The position numbers were made by a program, and so were the translations under genes. From Corynebacterium casei LMG S-19264 (GTDB taxonomy: Bacteria > Actinomycetota > Actinomycetes > Mycobacteriales > Mycobacteriaceae), in contig NZ_CP004350.1 of NCBI RefSeq assembly GCF_000550785.1, forward strand, positions 3,049,489 through 3,113,488: a stretch of DNA of 64,000 nt, given 5' to 3'. Each line of letters begins with the position of its first letter. Position 1 is the stretch's first letter. This document shows positions 56,335 to 64,000 of this stretch, piece after piece. The notes under the pieces are model-generated. The model made no database searches. It saw only the letters and a program-made list of their open reading frames with translations, and was not told the origin of the DNA.

Positions 56335-56547
56335 GCGCATTTATGCAGGTCGTAGCATAAATTGTGGCTCACATCTAGTGTGTACAACGTCGTGATCACT
56401 TTGTTACCGACGTTCCCAGTTGTTTACACAGATGTACGTCTGAAATGGCGTATTCTCAGATTGTCACACTAGAGTGGAATGAAGATAAGTTGTCAACGAT
56501 ACAAATTTTTTACTGAAATGATTATGAGTTCCAGAAAGGGGGACGAA

Positions 56548-57732
56548 GTGGATCGAATCCTTCAGGTAGGAGATCAAAGTGCCCGCGTTGCTGAGGCACG
56601 TGCCACCCTTGCACGACTCGGAATGTTGCCCAACTACAGCGGCGACGTGTCCGATTGGAAGCGGCAGAAGTTCTCCGAAGAAGATAAGCACTTCGACTCC
56701 GAGCTTTCCGCCATCGTAAAAGCATTTCAGCAGTCCCGCGGAATCATTCCTTCCGGCAATATTGATGACCTCACCTTGCGTGAGTTGCGTCAGGCATCAT
56801 ACAAGCTGGGCACCCGCGTGCTTAGCTACCAGCCAAACAATGAGCTGGTCGGCGATGATGTGTCGCAGTTGCAGAAGCAACTGCAGGAGCTCGGGTTTTA
56901 CATGCAGCGTATCGATGGCCATTTTGGGTCATCTACCCATGACGCGTTGCAGGAGTATCAGCTCAACTACGGACTTCAGCAAGACGGAGTTTGTGGTCCT
57001 GCCACCATTCGCGCGCTGAGCTTGCTCGGCCGTCGCATCACTGGTGGGTCTGCGCACAACATTCAAGAGCGCGAGCGCGTGCGTAATGCTGGACCAAAGT
57101 TGGCCGGTAAGCGCGTTGTTATTGACCCAGCTTTGGGCGGCGCTAATAAGGGCCAGCAGGTTAAGGGCCGTTTTGGAATGATTTCCGAAGAGGAAATCAT
57201 CTGGGACCTGGCTGAGCGCGTTGCTGGCCGCATGATTGCTGCCGGCATGGAGATCATCTACTCGCGCACCCGCATGGATGATCCATCAATTAAGGACCGC
57301 GCGGATATTGCGAATGCTTTCGATGCTGATCTGGTGATCTCACTTTCCTGTGATGAATACCAGAATGACAAAGCCAACGGTGTTGCTACCTTCTACTTCG
57401 GATCTGAGATGGGCAGTACCTCCATGATTGGGGAAACCCTGTCTGGCTACATTCAGCGTGAGATTGTTGCCCGCACTGAGCTTGGAAACAACAACAATCA
57501 CGCACGCACCTGGGAGCTTTTGCGCATGACGCGCATGCCTGTTGTACAGGTAGTGCTGGGTTATATGACCAACCCGCATGATGTCTCGGTTCTGACGAAC
57601 CCAACCAAGCGTGATGACATCGCTGAATCCATCGTGGTTGCTGTAAAGCGCCTTTATCTTCTGGACAATGACAACGCCCCAACCGGCACCTACAACTTTG
57701 CTGAGTTGCTCCGCGCCGAGCAAGCGCAATAG
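56548..57732 (+). CDS. cwlM: CwlM-like peptidoglycan regulator (amidase fold, active site lost)
   Basis: 394-residue protein with two peptidoglycan-binding repeats (LGMLPNYSGD... to about residue 65, and LQELGFYMQRIDGHFGSSTHDALQEYQ) and a C-terminal Amidase_3 fold. The usual zinc and catalytic residues appear missing: IDPALGG where DPGHGG is expected, SLSCDEY where SLHAN is expected, and VVLGYMTN where a glutamate is expected. There is no signal peptide, so it is cytoplasmic. In mycobacteria CwlM, when phosphorylated by PknB, activates MurA. GTG 56548 is chosen for the well-spaced AAAGGGGG; the frame is open to 56479. Confidence 0.88.
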   Translation: MDRILQVGDQSARVAEARATLARLGMLPNYSGDVSDWKRQKFSEEDKHFDSELSAIVKAFQQSRGIIPSGNIDDLTLRELRQASYKLGTRVLSYQPNNELVGDDVSQLQKQLQELGFYMQRIDGHFGSSTHDALQEYQLNYGLQQDGVCGPATIRALSLLGRRITGGSAHNIQERERVRNAGPKLAGKRVVIDPALGGANKGQQVKGRFGMISEEEIIWDLAERVAGRMIAAGMEIIYSRTRMDDPSIKDRADIANAFDADLVISLSCDEYQNDKANGVATFYFGSEMGSTSMIGETLSGYIQREIVARTELGNNNNHARTWELLRMTRMPVVQVVLGYMTNPHDVSVLTNPTKRDDIAESIVVAVKRLYLLDNDNAPTGTYNFAELLRAEQAQ

Positions 57733-57774
57733 TACTTAAGCACTTAAGCGGGCCTCGCTACGGCGAGCACAAAG

Positions 57775-57816
57775 AAACACCGCAGTTTGAGAATCACTTT
57801 CTCGACTGCGGTGTTT
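57775..57816. terminator. Bidirectional terminator between cwlM and the GNAT-like gene
   Basis: AAACACCGCAGT (57775-57786) pairs perfectly with ACTGCGGTGTTT (57805-57816), with GAGAA/TTCTC inside and T-rich flanks on both strands. Confidence 0.85.
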
Positions 57817-57844
57817 TGTAGTTTTAGTTCCGGTTCGATCTCGG

Positions 57845-58609
57845 CTAAGCCAGGGCTTTGGCAACGAGGTCTTCCACGGCAGCTGCGGAAAGCAGGTCGT
57901 GTGCTGGTGGTAGCTCCAGGCGCAGACGTGGGGTAACTGGATGGTCTTTGATTACTTCAAAGCCTGCAGCTTGCAGCACAGAGACCGGGATGAGGCCAAT
58001 GTTGTCAGGCCGGGTGCCTAAAAAGTGCCGCGCGATCTCATAATTGACGTCAGCGAAGAAACCTTTGGATGCCGAATTGAACAAATCATCAAAGCCCGAG
58101 TCATCACTGGAGTCGTAGTAAATCTCATCATCGCCGTTCTCGCCGACATCGTGGTAGCCGAATGCTTCCACGGCCTCAAAGTCACGTTCCATCAGGTCCA
58201 TGATCGCGGTATCAAGCAACACCGCTTCCAGGCCGCGGCCAGCACGCTGCGAGGTCACAAAAAGTGAGGTGATAATAGCGGCATCAGAACCCACCGGACC
58301 GGTGGGCATCTTCGATATCCCTGGGGCATCGGCAGCCGCGCAAAAGATAGTGGTGGCATCACTGCCAATGCTAAACCCACACGGGCCAAAGCTGAGCAAG
58401 GTAGAAGAAATCCAGGCTTCCTTTTCAAACCGCGGATCATCTACCTCATGCGCGCACTCCCAATACATGGAGTTTGCCGCCTGCGGATGCATCTCCGAAT
58501 CCGGAGTCAGTGGTACAAGCATTGCTCTAGTTTCAGTTTTCTCCAGCCACGTGGGCCACTTTGAGCCCTCATTGTACCTGCCATCTAGCTGCCGGCTCAC
58601 CGACCCCAC
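57845..58609 (-). CDS. GNAT-like acetyltransferase, function unknown
   Basis: 254-residue protein at the place between parB and cwlM where corynebacteria carry an acetyltransferase-annotated gene. IITSLFVTSQRAGRGLEAVLLDTAIMDLM resembles the acetyl-CoA binding segment of GNAT proteins. A middle acidic segment (NGDDEIYYDSSDDSGFDD) is unusual. It starts nine bases after the parB stop, so it is the last gene of the rsmG-parA-parB unit. GTG 58609 is uncertain; ATG 58522 would remove 29 residues. Confidence 0.6.
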   Translation of the reverse strand: MGSVSRQLDGRYNEGSKWPTWLEKTETRAMLVPLTPDSEMHPQAANSMYWECAHEVDDPRFEKEAWISSTLLSFGPCGFSIGSDATTIFCAAADAPGISKMPTGPVGSDAAIITSLFVTSQRAGRGLEAVLLDTAIMDLMERDFEAVEAFGYHDVGENGDDEIYYDSSDDSGFDDLFNSASKGFFADVNYEIARHFLGTRPDNIGLIPVSVLQAAGFEVIKDHPVTPRLRLELPPAHDLLSAAAVEDLVAKALA

Positions 58610-58617
58610 GGGGGCGT

Positions 58618-59778
58618 TTATGAGCCTTGTGCTCCCGCGCCATCAATTAACGCCATGATGCGCTCGAAGTCTTCTTGGTCTCCGAACTCTACTACCATTT
58701 TGCCCTTACGCTTGCCCATTGTCACGGTCACACGCGTATCAAAACGATCAGAGAGACGCTCACCGGCATGGGTGAAAAATTCTGGCTGTGGCTGCGCAGG
58801 TTTTGGCTTGGGCTCATCCGGCATGCCGTTGCGCTTAATCAGCGTCACGGCTTCCTCAGTAGCGCGCACAGACATGCCCTCAGCAATGATGCGCTGCGCG
58901 AGCTTATCCATCACGTCCTTGTCATCCAAACCCAACAACGCACGGGCGTGACCGGAGCTTAGAACGCCGGCAGCAACACGACGCTGGACCTCAACAGGCA
59001 GGCGCAGCAAGCGCAGGGTATTGGTGATCTGCGGACGGGAGCGACCGATACGATCAGCCAACTCATTTTGCGTGACATCAAATTCTTCCAACAGCTGCTG
59101 GTATGCGTGTGCTTCTTCCAAAGGGTTCAGTTGCACACGGTGGATGTTTTCCAACAGCGCGTCACGCAGCAAGGAATCATCCGCGGTGTCACGAACAATC
59201 GCCGGGATGGTAGCCAGACCTGCCTTGGAGGAAGCGCGCCAGCGGCGCTCACCCATGATCAGTTCAAACCCACCGTCACCGGAAGGACGAACTACAACTG
59301 GCTGCAGCAGACCGAACTCGCGGATGGAGTGAACAAGCTCGTTGAGTTCTTCTTCATCAAAGACCGTACGTGGCTGCTTCGGGTTCGGCTGAATCTCACC
59401 GATTGAGATCTCACGGTAAGTTGCACCGATCGATGCCGGCTTGGGCTGACGCTTCTTCGAGGTACCCGTGCCGATGGTTGGGGCGCCCGAAACACGCTTT
59501 CCGCCAGACTGCGCGGAACCGCCCTGAGACGACGTGCTCTTGCCCAGACCACCCTTGACCTTGTCAGACTGACCAGACTGACCGGACTTGGCATCAGTTG
59601 CATCATCAGAAGCTGGGTTGCCCTGGCTATCACGGGGCTGCGCGATGCCCAAAATGACATCGGCTGCGCTATCACCCAGGCGCGGCTTGCGCGTTGGGGC
59701 GTCAGGGCCGGTGGGGATCAGTGCAGCTAGCCCCTTGCCGAGCCCGCCTTGTTTAACCTGTGGTTTCTTATCAGCCAT
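58618..59778 (-). CDS. parB: Chromosome partitioning protein ParB
   Basis: 386-residue parS-binding CTPase. An N-terminal [11 protein letters not shown] precedes a Gly/Ser/Lys-rich linker of about 90 residues that is longer than usual. The ParB/Srx core follows with the CTP motifs ([30 protein letters not shown]), then the helix-turn-helix [23 protein letters not shown] and the C-terminal dimer domain. Its targets are the parS sites listed in this window. Confidence 0.96.
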   Translation of the reverse strand: MADKKPQVKQGGLGKGLAALIPTGPDAPTRKPRLGDSAADVILGIAQPRDSQGNPASDDATDAKSGQSGQSDKVKGGLGKSTSSQGGSAQSGGKRVSGAPTIGTGTSKKRQPKPASIGATYREISIGEIQPNPKQPRTVFDEEELNELVHSIREFGLLQPVVVRPSGDGGFELIMGERRWRASSKAGLATIPAIVRDTADDSLLRDALLENIHRVQLNPLEEAHAYQQLLEEFDVTQNELADRIGRSRPQITNTLRLLRLPVEVQRRVAAGVLSSGHARALLGLDDKDVMDKLAQRIIAEGMSVRATEEAVTLIKRNGMPDEPKPKPAQPQPEFFTHAGERLSDRFDTRVTVTMGKRKGKMVVEFGDQEDFERIMALIDGAGAQGS

Positions 59779-59793
59779 AAAATCTCTCCGAGC

Positions 59794-60642
59794 CTAACCT
59801 TCTAATTCCGCATAAATATCTGGGCTCACGCCAATAACGCCGGTGGTTTCATGTGGAACGTAGTCACCGCGTTCGTGGAGCTCTTTTGCCGCAGCGACAT
59901 AGGCGCGGCCACCTGGTGATGTCGGGTCATATTCAATCACGGTCTTGCCAAAGCCCGGGGCCTCGGAGACACGAATGGACCGTGGAATGAGGTTGCCAAG
60001 GACCACCGCGCCGAACTGTTCACGGACCTCATCAGCAACCTGAGATGCCAACTTTGTGCGAGCGTCATACATGGTCAACAGCACGCCTGAGATGTGCAGA
60101 TCCTCATTGAGGTGCTGGCGAATCATAGTGATATTGCCCAGCAACTGACCCACGCCCTCCAGTGCGTAGTACTCGCACTGAATCGGGATAATGACCTCTT
60201 CAGCACAGGTCATTGCGTTGATCGTGAGCAAGCCCAGTGACGGCGGGCAGTCAATAAAGACATAGTCAAAGCCGTGCTCATCCAAAAAGCCCTTGTACAG
60301 GGCGTCATAGAGTCTAAACTCACGGCGTACGAGAGAGACCATTTCAATCTCTACTGCCGCAAGGTCGATGGTCGCCGGGATACAGAACAGGTTTTCCAAG
60401 GTTGGAGAAGGCTGCATGGCCTGGTTGGCATCAATATCGCCCAAGAGCAGTTCATAGCTCGACGGGGTTCCGGAGCTGTGTTCAACGTTGACTGCCGTGG
60501 ATGCATTGCCCTGTGGATCCAGGTCGATGACCAGGACTTTGCTGCCGGACTCAGCCAGGGCAGCGGCAAGGTTTACAGCAGTGGTGGTCTTTCCCACACC
60601 GCCTTTTTGATTCGCGATAGTAATCAGGCGCGGTTTAGTCAT
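59794..60642 (-). CDS. parA: Chromosome partitioning ATPase ParA
   Basis: About 282-residue deviant-Walker ATPase. ITIANQKGGVGKTTTAVNLAAAL holds the signature lysine, FDYVFIDCPPSLGLLTINA is Walker A'/B, and VLGNLIPRSIRVSEAPG is near the C terminus. ATG 60642 is preferred; an in-frame GTG sits three codons upstream. It is followed by parB after 15 bases and preceded by rsmG after ten. A degenerate parS (GTTTCATGTGGAAC, 59846-59859) lies near its 3' end. Confidence 0.96.
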   Translation of the reverse strand: MTKPRLITIANQKGGVGKTTTAVNLAAALAESGSKVLVIDLDPQGNASTAVNVEHSSGTPSSYELLLGDIDANQAMQPSPTLENLFCIPATIDLAAVEIEMVSLVRREFRLYDALYKGFLDEHGFDYVFIDCPPSLGLLTINAMTCAEEVIIPIQCEYYALEGVGQLLGNITMIRQHLNEDLHISGVLLTMYDARTKLASQVADEVREQFGAVVLGNLIPRSIRVSEAPGFGKTVIEYDPTSPGGRAYVAAAKELHERGDYVPHETTGVIGVSPDIYAELEG

Positions 60643-60652
60643 GCCCACCACT

Positions 60653-61252
60653 CTAGTTCACCCTAAGGACACGGATGATGGTAGTCCCACGCACCACTTC
60701 TACCGTGGCTTTTCCGCCGCCGGCACGCTTAATATCAGCCGCGTCGCGCTCGAGTTCCTCGTGCACAGATTCGCCTTTCATGGCGATCATTTCACCGCCA
60801 CGACGCACCAGCGGCAAAGACCACTTGGCTAGTTTGCCCAGTGGTGCCACAGCACGGGAGGTCACAATGTCAGCGCCCGCGGCAGCCTTCTTTACAGGTC
60901 CTTCTTCAGCGCGGCCACGGATGACGGTGACGTTGTCCAGTGCAAGCTTATCGACGACTTCTTGTAGGAACACAGAGCGCTTCAGCAGTGGCTCAATCAA
61001 GGTGATCTTGAGATCGGGCCGCGCGATAGCGAGCGGGATTCCCGGCAACCCAGCGCCCGATCCGATGTCCACGATGGTGGCACCTTCCTCCATGACATCA
61101 CCGATGACGGCGCAGTTGATGAGATGACGGTCCCACAACCGTGGCACCTCACGGGGACCGATGAAACCGCGGGTGGAGCCATCCGTAGCCAGCAGCTCAT
61201 GGTATTTCTCGGCTAAGGGCAGGCGGTCCTTGAATACTTCCAACGGCTCCAC
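60653..61252 (-). CDS. rsmG: 16S rRNA (guanine-N7) methyltransferase
   Basis: About 199-residue SAM-dependent enzyme methylating G527 of 16S r[23 protein letters not shown] is the SAM motif and [20 protein letters not shown] is typical of GidB/RsmG. GTG 61252 is preferred because AAGGAG lies eight bases before it; the frame continues eight codons upstream to GTG 61276. It heads the rsmG-parA-parB unit. Confidence 0.95.
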   Translation of the reverse strand: MEPLEVFKDRLPLAEKYHELLATDGSTRGFIGPREVPRLWDRHLINCAVIGDVMEEGATIVDIGSGAGLPGIPLAIARPDLKITLIEPLLKRSVFLQEVVDKLALDNVTVIRGRAEEGPVKKAAAGADIVTSRAVAPLGKLAKWSLPLVRRGGEMIAMKGESVHEELERDAADIKRAGGGKATVEVVRGTTIIRVLRVN

Positions 61253-61303
61253 GCAGCTAACTCCTTGTTTAGGCACAATTTAAATGAATATCTCAGTAAT
61301 AGA

Positions 61304-61342
61304 TCTAAAAAGCGTCTGGAATCAAAGTATCCCAGACGCTTT
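61304..61342 (-). terminator. Terminator of the rpmH-yidC unit
   Basis: On the minus strand AAAGCGTCTGG pairs perfectly with CCAGACGCTTT (61342-61332 with 61319-61309), followed by TTAGATC. It separates yidC from rsmG. Confidence 0.88.
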
Positions 61343-61370
61343 AAAGTATAAAGGCTAAAAATTTCTCAGC

Positions 61371-62354
61371 CTAGTTGTTGCCCTGCTTGCGCTGCTTCTT
61401 GGTGCGGGTGTCGCGCTTGTGAGCACCTGGCTTAGGAGCAGTGGTGCGCTTGAGCTCAATCTTGGCCTGCTCTTCAGCTTCTTCCTCACGGTCCATCTTG
61501 GCGTTAACCATGCGGGTCTGAACGTAGGTCCAGACAGTGTTGGACAGCATGTAGAACAACAGACCGATTGGCCAGATGAAGCCGGAGATAACCAGCATGC
61601 CCGGCATGACCCATAGCATCATCTTGGACATCATGGCCATCTGCTGCTGCATCATCTCAGCGTTCTGACCCTGTGGTGCCTGGGTCTTACCCGATGCGCG
61701 GCGTGCTTCCTGGCGATTGAGAGACATGCGCGCGTTGAGGTGGGTGAGAACAGCAATCACAATAATCAGCGGAACGATGATCATCGCTGCCTGAACAGTG
61801 GTGACATCCTGCAGAACCGGTGAGTTCAGGCGTAGGTTCGCAACCAGTGGAACACCAAAGAACTCCGCATCCAGGTAGGACTGAACCTGCTCTGGCTCGA
61901 AGAAGTAGTTGCCGATGCTGCGGTTTTGCTCAATCGACATGGGCTCGCCAGCTGGGTGGCCGATTCCACCGGCTACGGAAACCGTGCGGTCAAAAGAACG
62001 CAGAACGTGGAACAGACCAATGAACATTGGGATCTGCGCCAACATCGGCAAGCAACCTGCCATCGGTCGGACCTTAGAGTCCTTGTAGACCTTCTGCATT
62101 TCTTCTGCTTGCTTGGTCTTGTCATTGGCGTACTTGGTACGCACTTCCTGCAAGCGCGGCTGCAACTCCTGCATCTTGCGCTGTGAACGCAAAGACATCA
62201 AAGTTGGCTTGACCATGATGGCCTTCAGCGTCCACGTCAGCAAGATGATGGCCAGAATCCATGTGAGACCCGCAGATGGGTCAAGCACCTGACTCAAGAG
62301 CCAATGCCAGCAATACAGCACGAATGAGATCGGCCAATAAATAAAATTAAGCAC
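61371..62354 (-). CDS. yidC: Membrane protein insertase YidC
   Basis: 327-residue Oxa1/SpoIIIJ-type insertase for inner-membrane proteins. The first membrane segment starts WPISFVLYCWHWLLSQVLD; MKPTLMSLRSQRKMQELQPRLQEVRTKY-like cytoplasmic coiled coil follows, then PMAGCLPMLAQIPMFIGLFHVL. The C terminus is a long basic tail (KPGAHKRDTRTKKQRKQ), likely ribosome-contacting. It lies after yidD in the conserved rpmH operon. Confidence 0.95.
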   Translation of the reverse strand: MLNFIYWPISFVLYCWHWLLSQVLDPSAGLTWILAIILLTWTLKAIMVKPTLMSLRSQRKMQELQPRLQEVRTKYANDKTKQAEEMQKVYKDSKVRPMAGCLPMLAQIPMFIGLFHVLRSFDRTVSVAGGIGHPAGEPMSIEQNRSIGNYFFEPEQVQSYLDAEFFGVPLVANLRLNSPVLQDVTTVQAAMIIVPLIIVIAVLTHLNARMSLNRQEARRASGKTQAPQGQNAEMMQQQMAMMSKMMLWVMPGMLVISGFIWPIGLLFYMLSNTVWTYVQTRMVNAKMDREEEAEEQAKIELKRTTAPKPGAHKRDTRTKKQRKQGNN

Positions 62355-62390
62355 TGGGGATTGGTTTCCTCAACTGATCGATTAAATTTG

Positions 62391-62666
62391 TTACTTCTTT
62401 GGTACTGGGTCAAACCCGCCAGGATGCCACGGACCGCACTTGACCAGCCTAGCCGCAGCTAGACCAGCTCCACGCACCGCACCATGAACAGAAACCGCTT
62501 CGAGTGCATAGGAACTGCATGTTGGTTCGAAGCGGCAAGTTGACACCGGCTTTAGCGGGGACACGTGCTTTTGATAGAAGCGTACCGCTTTTACCAAAGG
62601 TTTCGCTGCGCCACGAGCTTTCGGGATCTCTTCTCCGTCGGAGTTGAAATAGCCATCGCTGCTCAT
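62391..62666 (-). CDS. yidD: Membrane protein insertion efficiency factor YidD
   Basis: 91-residue protein with the YidD hallmark RFYQKHVSPLKPVSTCRFEPTCSSYALEAV and CGPWHPGGFDPVP. It is thought to help YidC-dependent insertion. It begins at the base after the rnpA stop. Confidence 0.95.
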   Translation of the reverse strand: MSSDGYFNSDGEEIPKARGAAKPLVKAVRFYQKHVSPLKPVSTCRFEPTCSSYALEAVSVHGAVRGAGLAAARLVKCGPWHPGGFDPVPKK

Positions 62667-63050
62667 CTAGGAACTCTTTTCAAGTTTCTTGCGCACCCGC
62701 TGCAATGCGGAGCGAAGATCTTCTTCCAAGTCTGCGCTGGTGGCCTGGCCGCTGGGCGGTAAAGCTCGAATGACAATATCCAGCGAGTCAGGCAGTTCAT
62801 CAACTAAAGACATACATACATGACGAAGCCGCCGGGAGGTGCGGTGACGAATCACGGCATTCCCAACGGCCTTAGAAACAACCAAACCGAACCGCGGGCC
62901 GTTGGTCAACGGACCATTGGCCACCAGTTCGGTATCAGTAGTTGTGTCGTACGCATGCACAACAACAGTTCGAGACCCCACACGACGCCCACGCTTGATT
63001 GTCCGACGAAATTGCGTCGGGGACGTGAGTTTTAAATGAGTGGGAAGCAC
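62667..63050 (-). CDS. rnpA: Ribonuclease P protein component
   Basis: 127-residue RNase P protein that assists the catalytic RNA in tRNA 5' maturation. [26 protein letters not shown] is the conserved RNR signature. The start is GTG 63050, three bases after the rpmH stop. Confidence 0.95.
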   Translation of the reverse strand: MLPTHLKLTSPTQFRRTIKRGRRVGSRTVVVHAYDTTTDTELVANGPLTNGPRFGLVVSKAVGNAVIRHRTSRRLRHVCMSLVDELPDSLDIVIRALPPSGQATSADLEEDLRSALQRVRKKLEKSS

Positions 63051-63053
63051 GAA

Positions 63054-63197
63054 TTAAGCAGTCAGCTTAGCGCGACCCTTCTTGCGGCGAGCCGCCACGA
63101 TAGCGCGACCTGCACGGGTAGACATGCGGGTGCGGAAGCCGTGCTTACGAGCACGACGACGGTTGTTTGGCTGGAATGTGCGCTTTCCCTTTGCCAC
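63054..63197 (-). CDS. rpmH: 50S ribosomal protein L34
   Basis: 47-residue very basic protein starting [20 protein letters not shown] and ending GRAKLTA, an unmistakable L34. The start is GTG 63197, preceded by AGAGGAG. It is the first gene of the conserved rpmH-rnpA-yidD-yidC unit, transcribed away from oriC. Confidence 0.97.
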   Translation of the reverse strand: MAKGKRTFQPNNRRRARKHGFRTRMSTRAGRAIVAARRKKGRAKLTA

Positions 63198-64000
63198 AAT
63201 ATTCTCCTCTAAGTTTCACCGGGCCAGGTACACAAAGCACACCGAGCCCGTATTAAAAATTTATAAATGTGAATAGTTAACGTTTCACCACCAGCAAATA
63301 TTCTTCCGACCGCGCTGCTTAAAGCGCTTTTCGGGAAGTACTTTGCTTAAACGGGCAAGACACTTACTCACGCGCAGCCATATTGCTGCGATAGACCATG
63401 ACAGATTACGTGATTTGACGGGCATTAAACAAATCGACACTCAGGGGCACCCGAAATTACAAAGATGTTTTTATCCGCTGGATAACGGCACTTTCATGGG
63501 GTCATCCTGCAAGCTTAGATTGCGAATCTTTTGACACAAATTTCCTATCGCGCAAAAAGTAAAAGCGGAAACATAGTTCACTAGACAGCAGGTTCAAAAA
63601 CCGGGTAAACATGAGTAATCCGTTTATTCACAGACTCGGTTCCAATGTGGATAACTCTCAATTTAAACTTTAGACTTCGTGCAAATATGCAGGTAAACCC
63701 AAAATTCGAGGTTATTGGGAGTTATCCACACCCATAGACTAGGCTGTGGATAACCAATCTTTTCACACCTGTGGATAACTCTGTGGACTACAAGGTAGGC
63801 ACCGAATTCCAACTGTGGAAAGTTCAGTGAGAAAATGAGATTTAGCTGTTAATGCATAAATTACAAGTTCTCCCGCGACTGGAGCCAGCACCAGCACTTT
63901 CAGGCTGAATGTGATCTGGGCAATAGTTGCGCCCGTGCAGGCGAAAGCCTGCCCTTTTGTTTCTGTCCGCTTTTTAAATTTCAATGCGAAGGGCCTTGGT
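63198..64000. other. oriC: oriC region with DnaA boxes
   Basis: Gene-free region between rpmH and the expected dnaA. DnaA boxes (TTATCCACA or TTATTCACA): 63624-63632 (+, TTATTCACA), 63646-63654 (-), 63722-63730 (+), 63745-63753 (-), 63770-63778 (-); the four after the first are perfect, and TGTGGACTA at 63782 is degenerate. 63480-63720 is AT-rich and may be the unwinding element. Toward the right edge GCAGGC-GAAA-GCCTGC (63937-63952) followed by CCTTTTG is a tetraloop hairpin in what is probably the dnaA leader. Confidence 0.9.

Noticed and set aside
63763..63984. 73-codon minus-strand frame over the DnaA boxes
   Set aside because: It overlaps two DnaA boxes and a hairpin in the oriC region, has no ribosome-binding site and no recognisable protein.

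Overview
The window is chromosomal DNA of a Corynebacterium (high-GC Gram-positive, moderate GC). The evidence is the origin-proximal order rpmH-rnpA-yidD-yidC / rsmG-parA-parB facing an array of DnaA boxes, the sigM-trxB-trxA-cwlM and cca-nudix-DUF6049-murJ blocks, an adhA very like that of C. glutamicum, and corynebacterial parS sequences. The species cannot be fixed from the sequence; dnaA should lie just beyond the right edge.

Layout. 1-8.9 kb: the 3' part of an MHS-type transporter, an FAD aromatic-ring hydroxylase, two tandem YhgE/Pip membrane proteins and a DJ-1/PfpI protein. 8.9-17.5 kb, mostly minus strand: an FMN-reductase/luciferase-like monooxygenase pair, aromatic aminotransferase (pat), an indolepyruvate/pyruvate decarboxylase with a divergent PucR-type regulator, and a TrpXYZ-like ABC importer. 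18-26 kb: a CPBP protease, then the full trp operon (trpL-E-G-D-CF-B-A) with a leader peptide containing three consecutive Trp codons and an attenuator. 26-30.5 kb: a dicarboxylate/amino acid symporter, an SdpI-like protein, adhA, a 630-bp gene-poor stretch and a lipoprotein. 30.6-35.2 kb: a CRP/FNR-type regulator gene split by an intact ISL3-family insertion sequence, then an HMA metal-binding protein and a P1B-type ATPase. Each of these two genes has an FNR-type box at exactly the same distance from the same -10 hexamer. 35.3-51.2 kb: a BASS transporter, azlD with a frameshifted azlC, yqgE, cca, NUDIX, DUF6049, murJ with a pseudokinase-like tail, yceI, and a heterodimeric ABC exporter whose two nucleotide-binding domains have degenerated in complementary ways. 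51.4-63.2 kb: pepN, sigM, trxB, trxA, cwlM, a GNAT-like protein, parB, parA, rsmG, yidC, yidD, rnpA, rpmH. 63.2-64 kb: the oriC region.

How it works together. The trp operon, the TrpXYZ-like importer, pat and the 2-keto acid decarboxylase suggest a neighbourhood for aromatic amino acid synthesis, uptake and catabolism. parA/parB and at least four perfect-core parS sites (two inside trp genes, one in pepN, one forming the apex of a bidirectional terminator) mark the chromosome-segregation domain around oriC. sigM-trxB-trxA is the thiol stress module. The most notable system is the FNR-type regulon at 30.6-35.2 kb: its regulator has been broken by a transposon while both target promoters remain intact.
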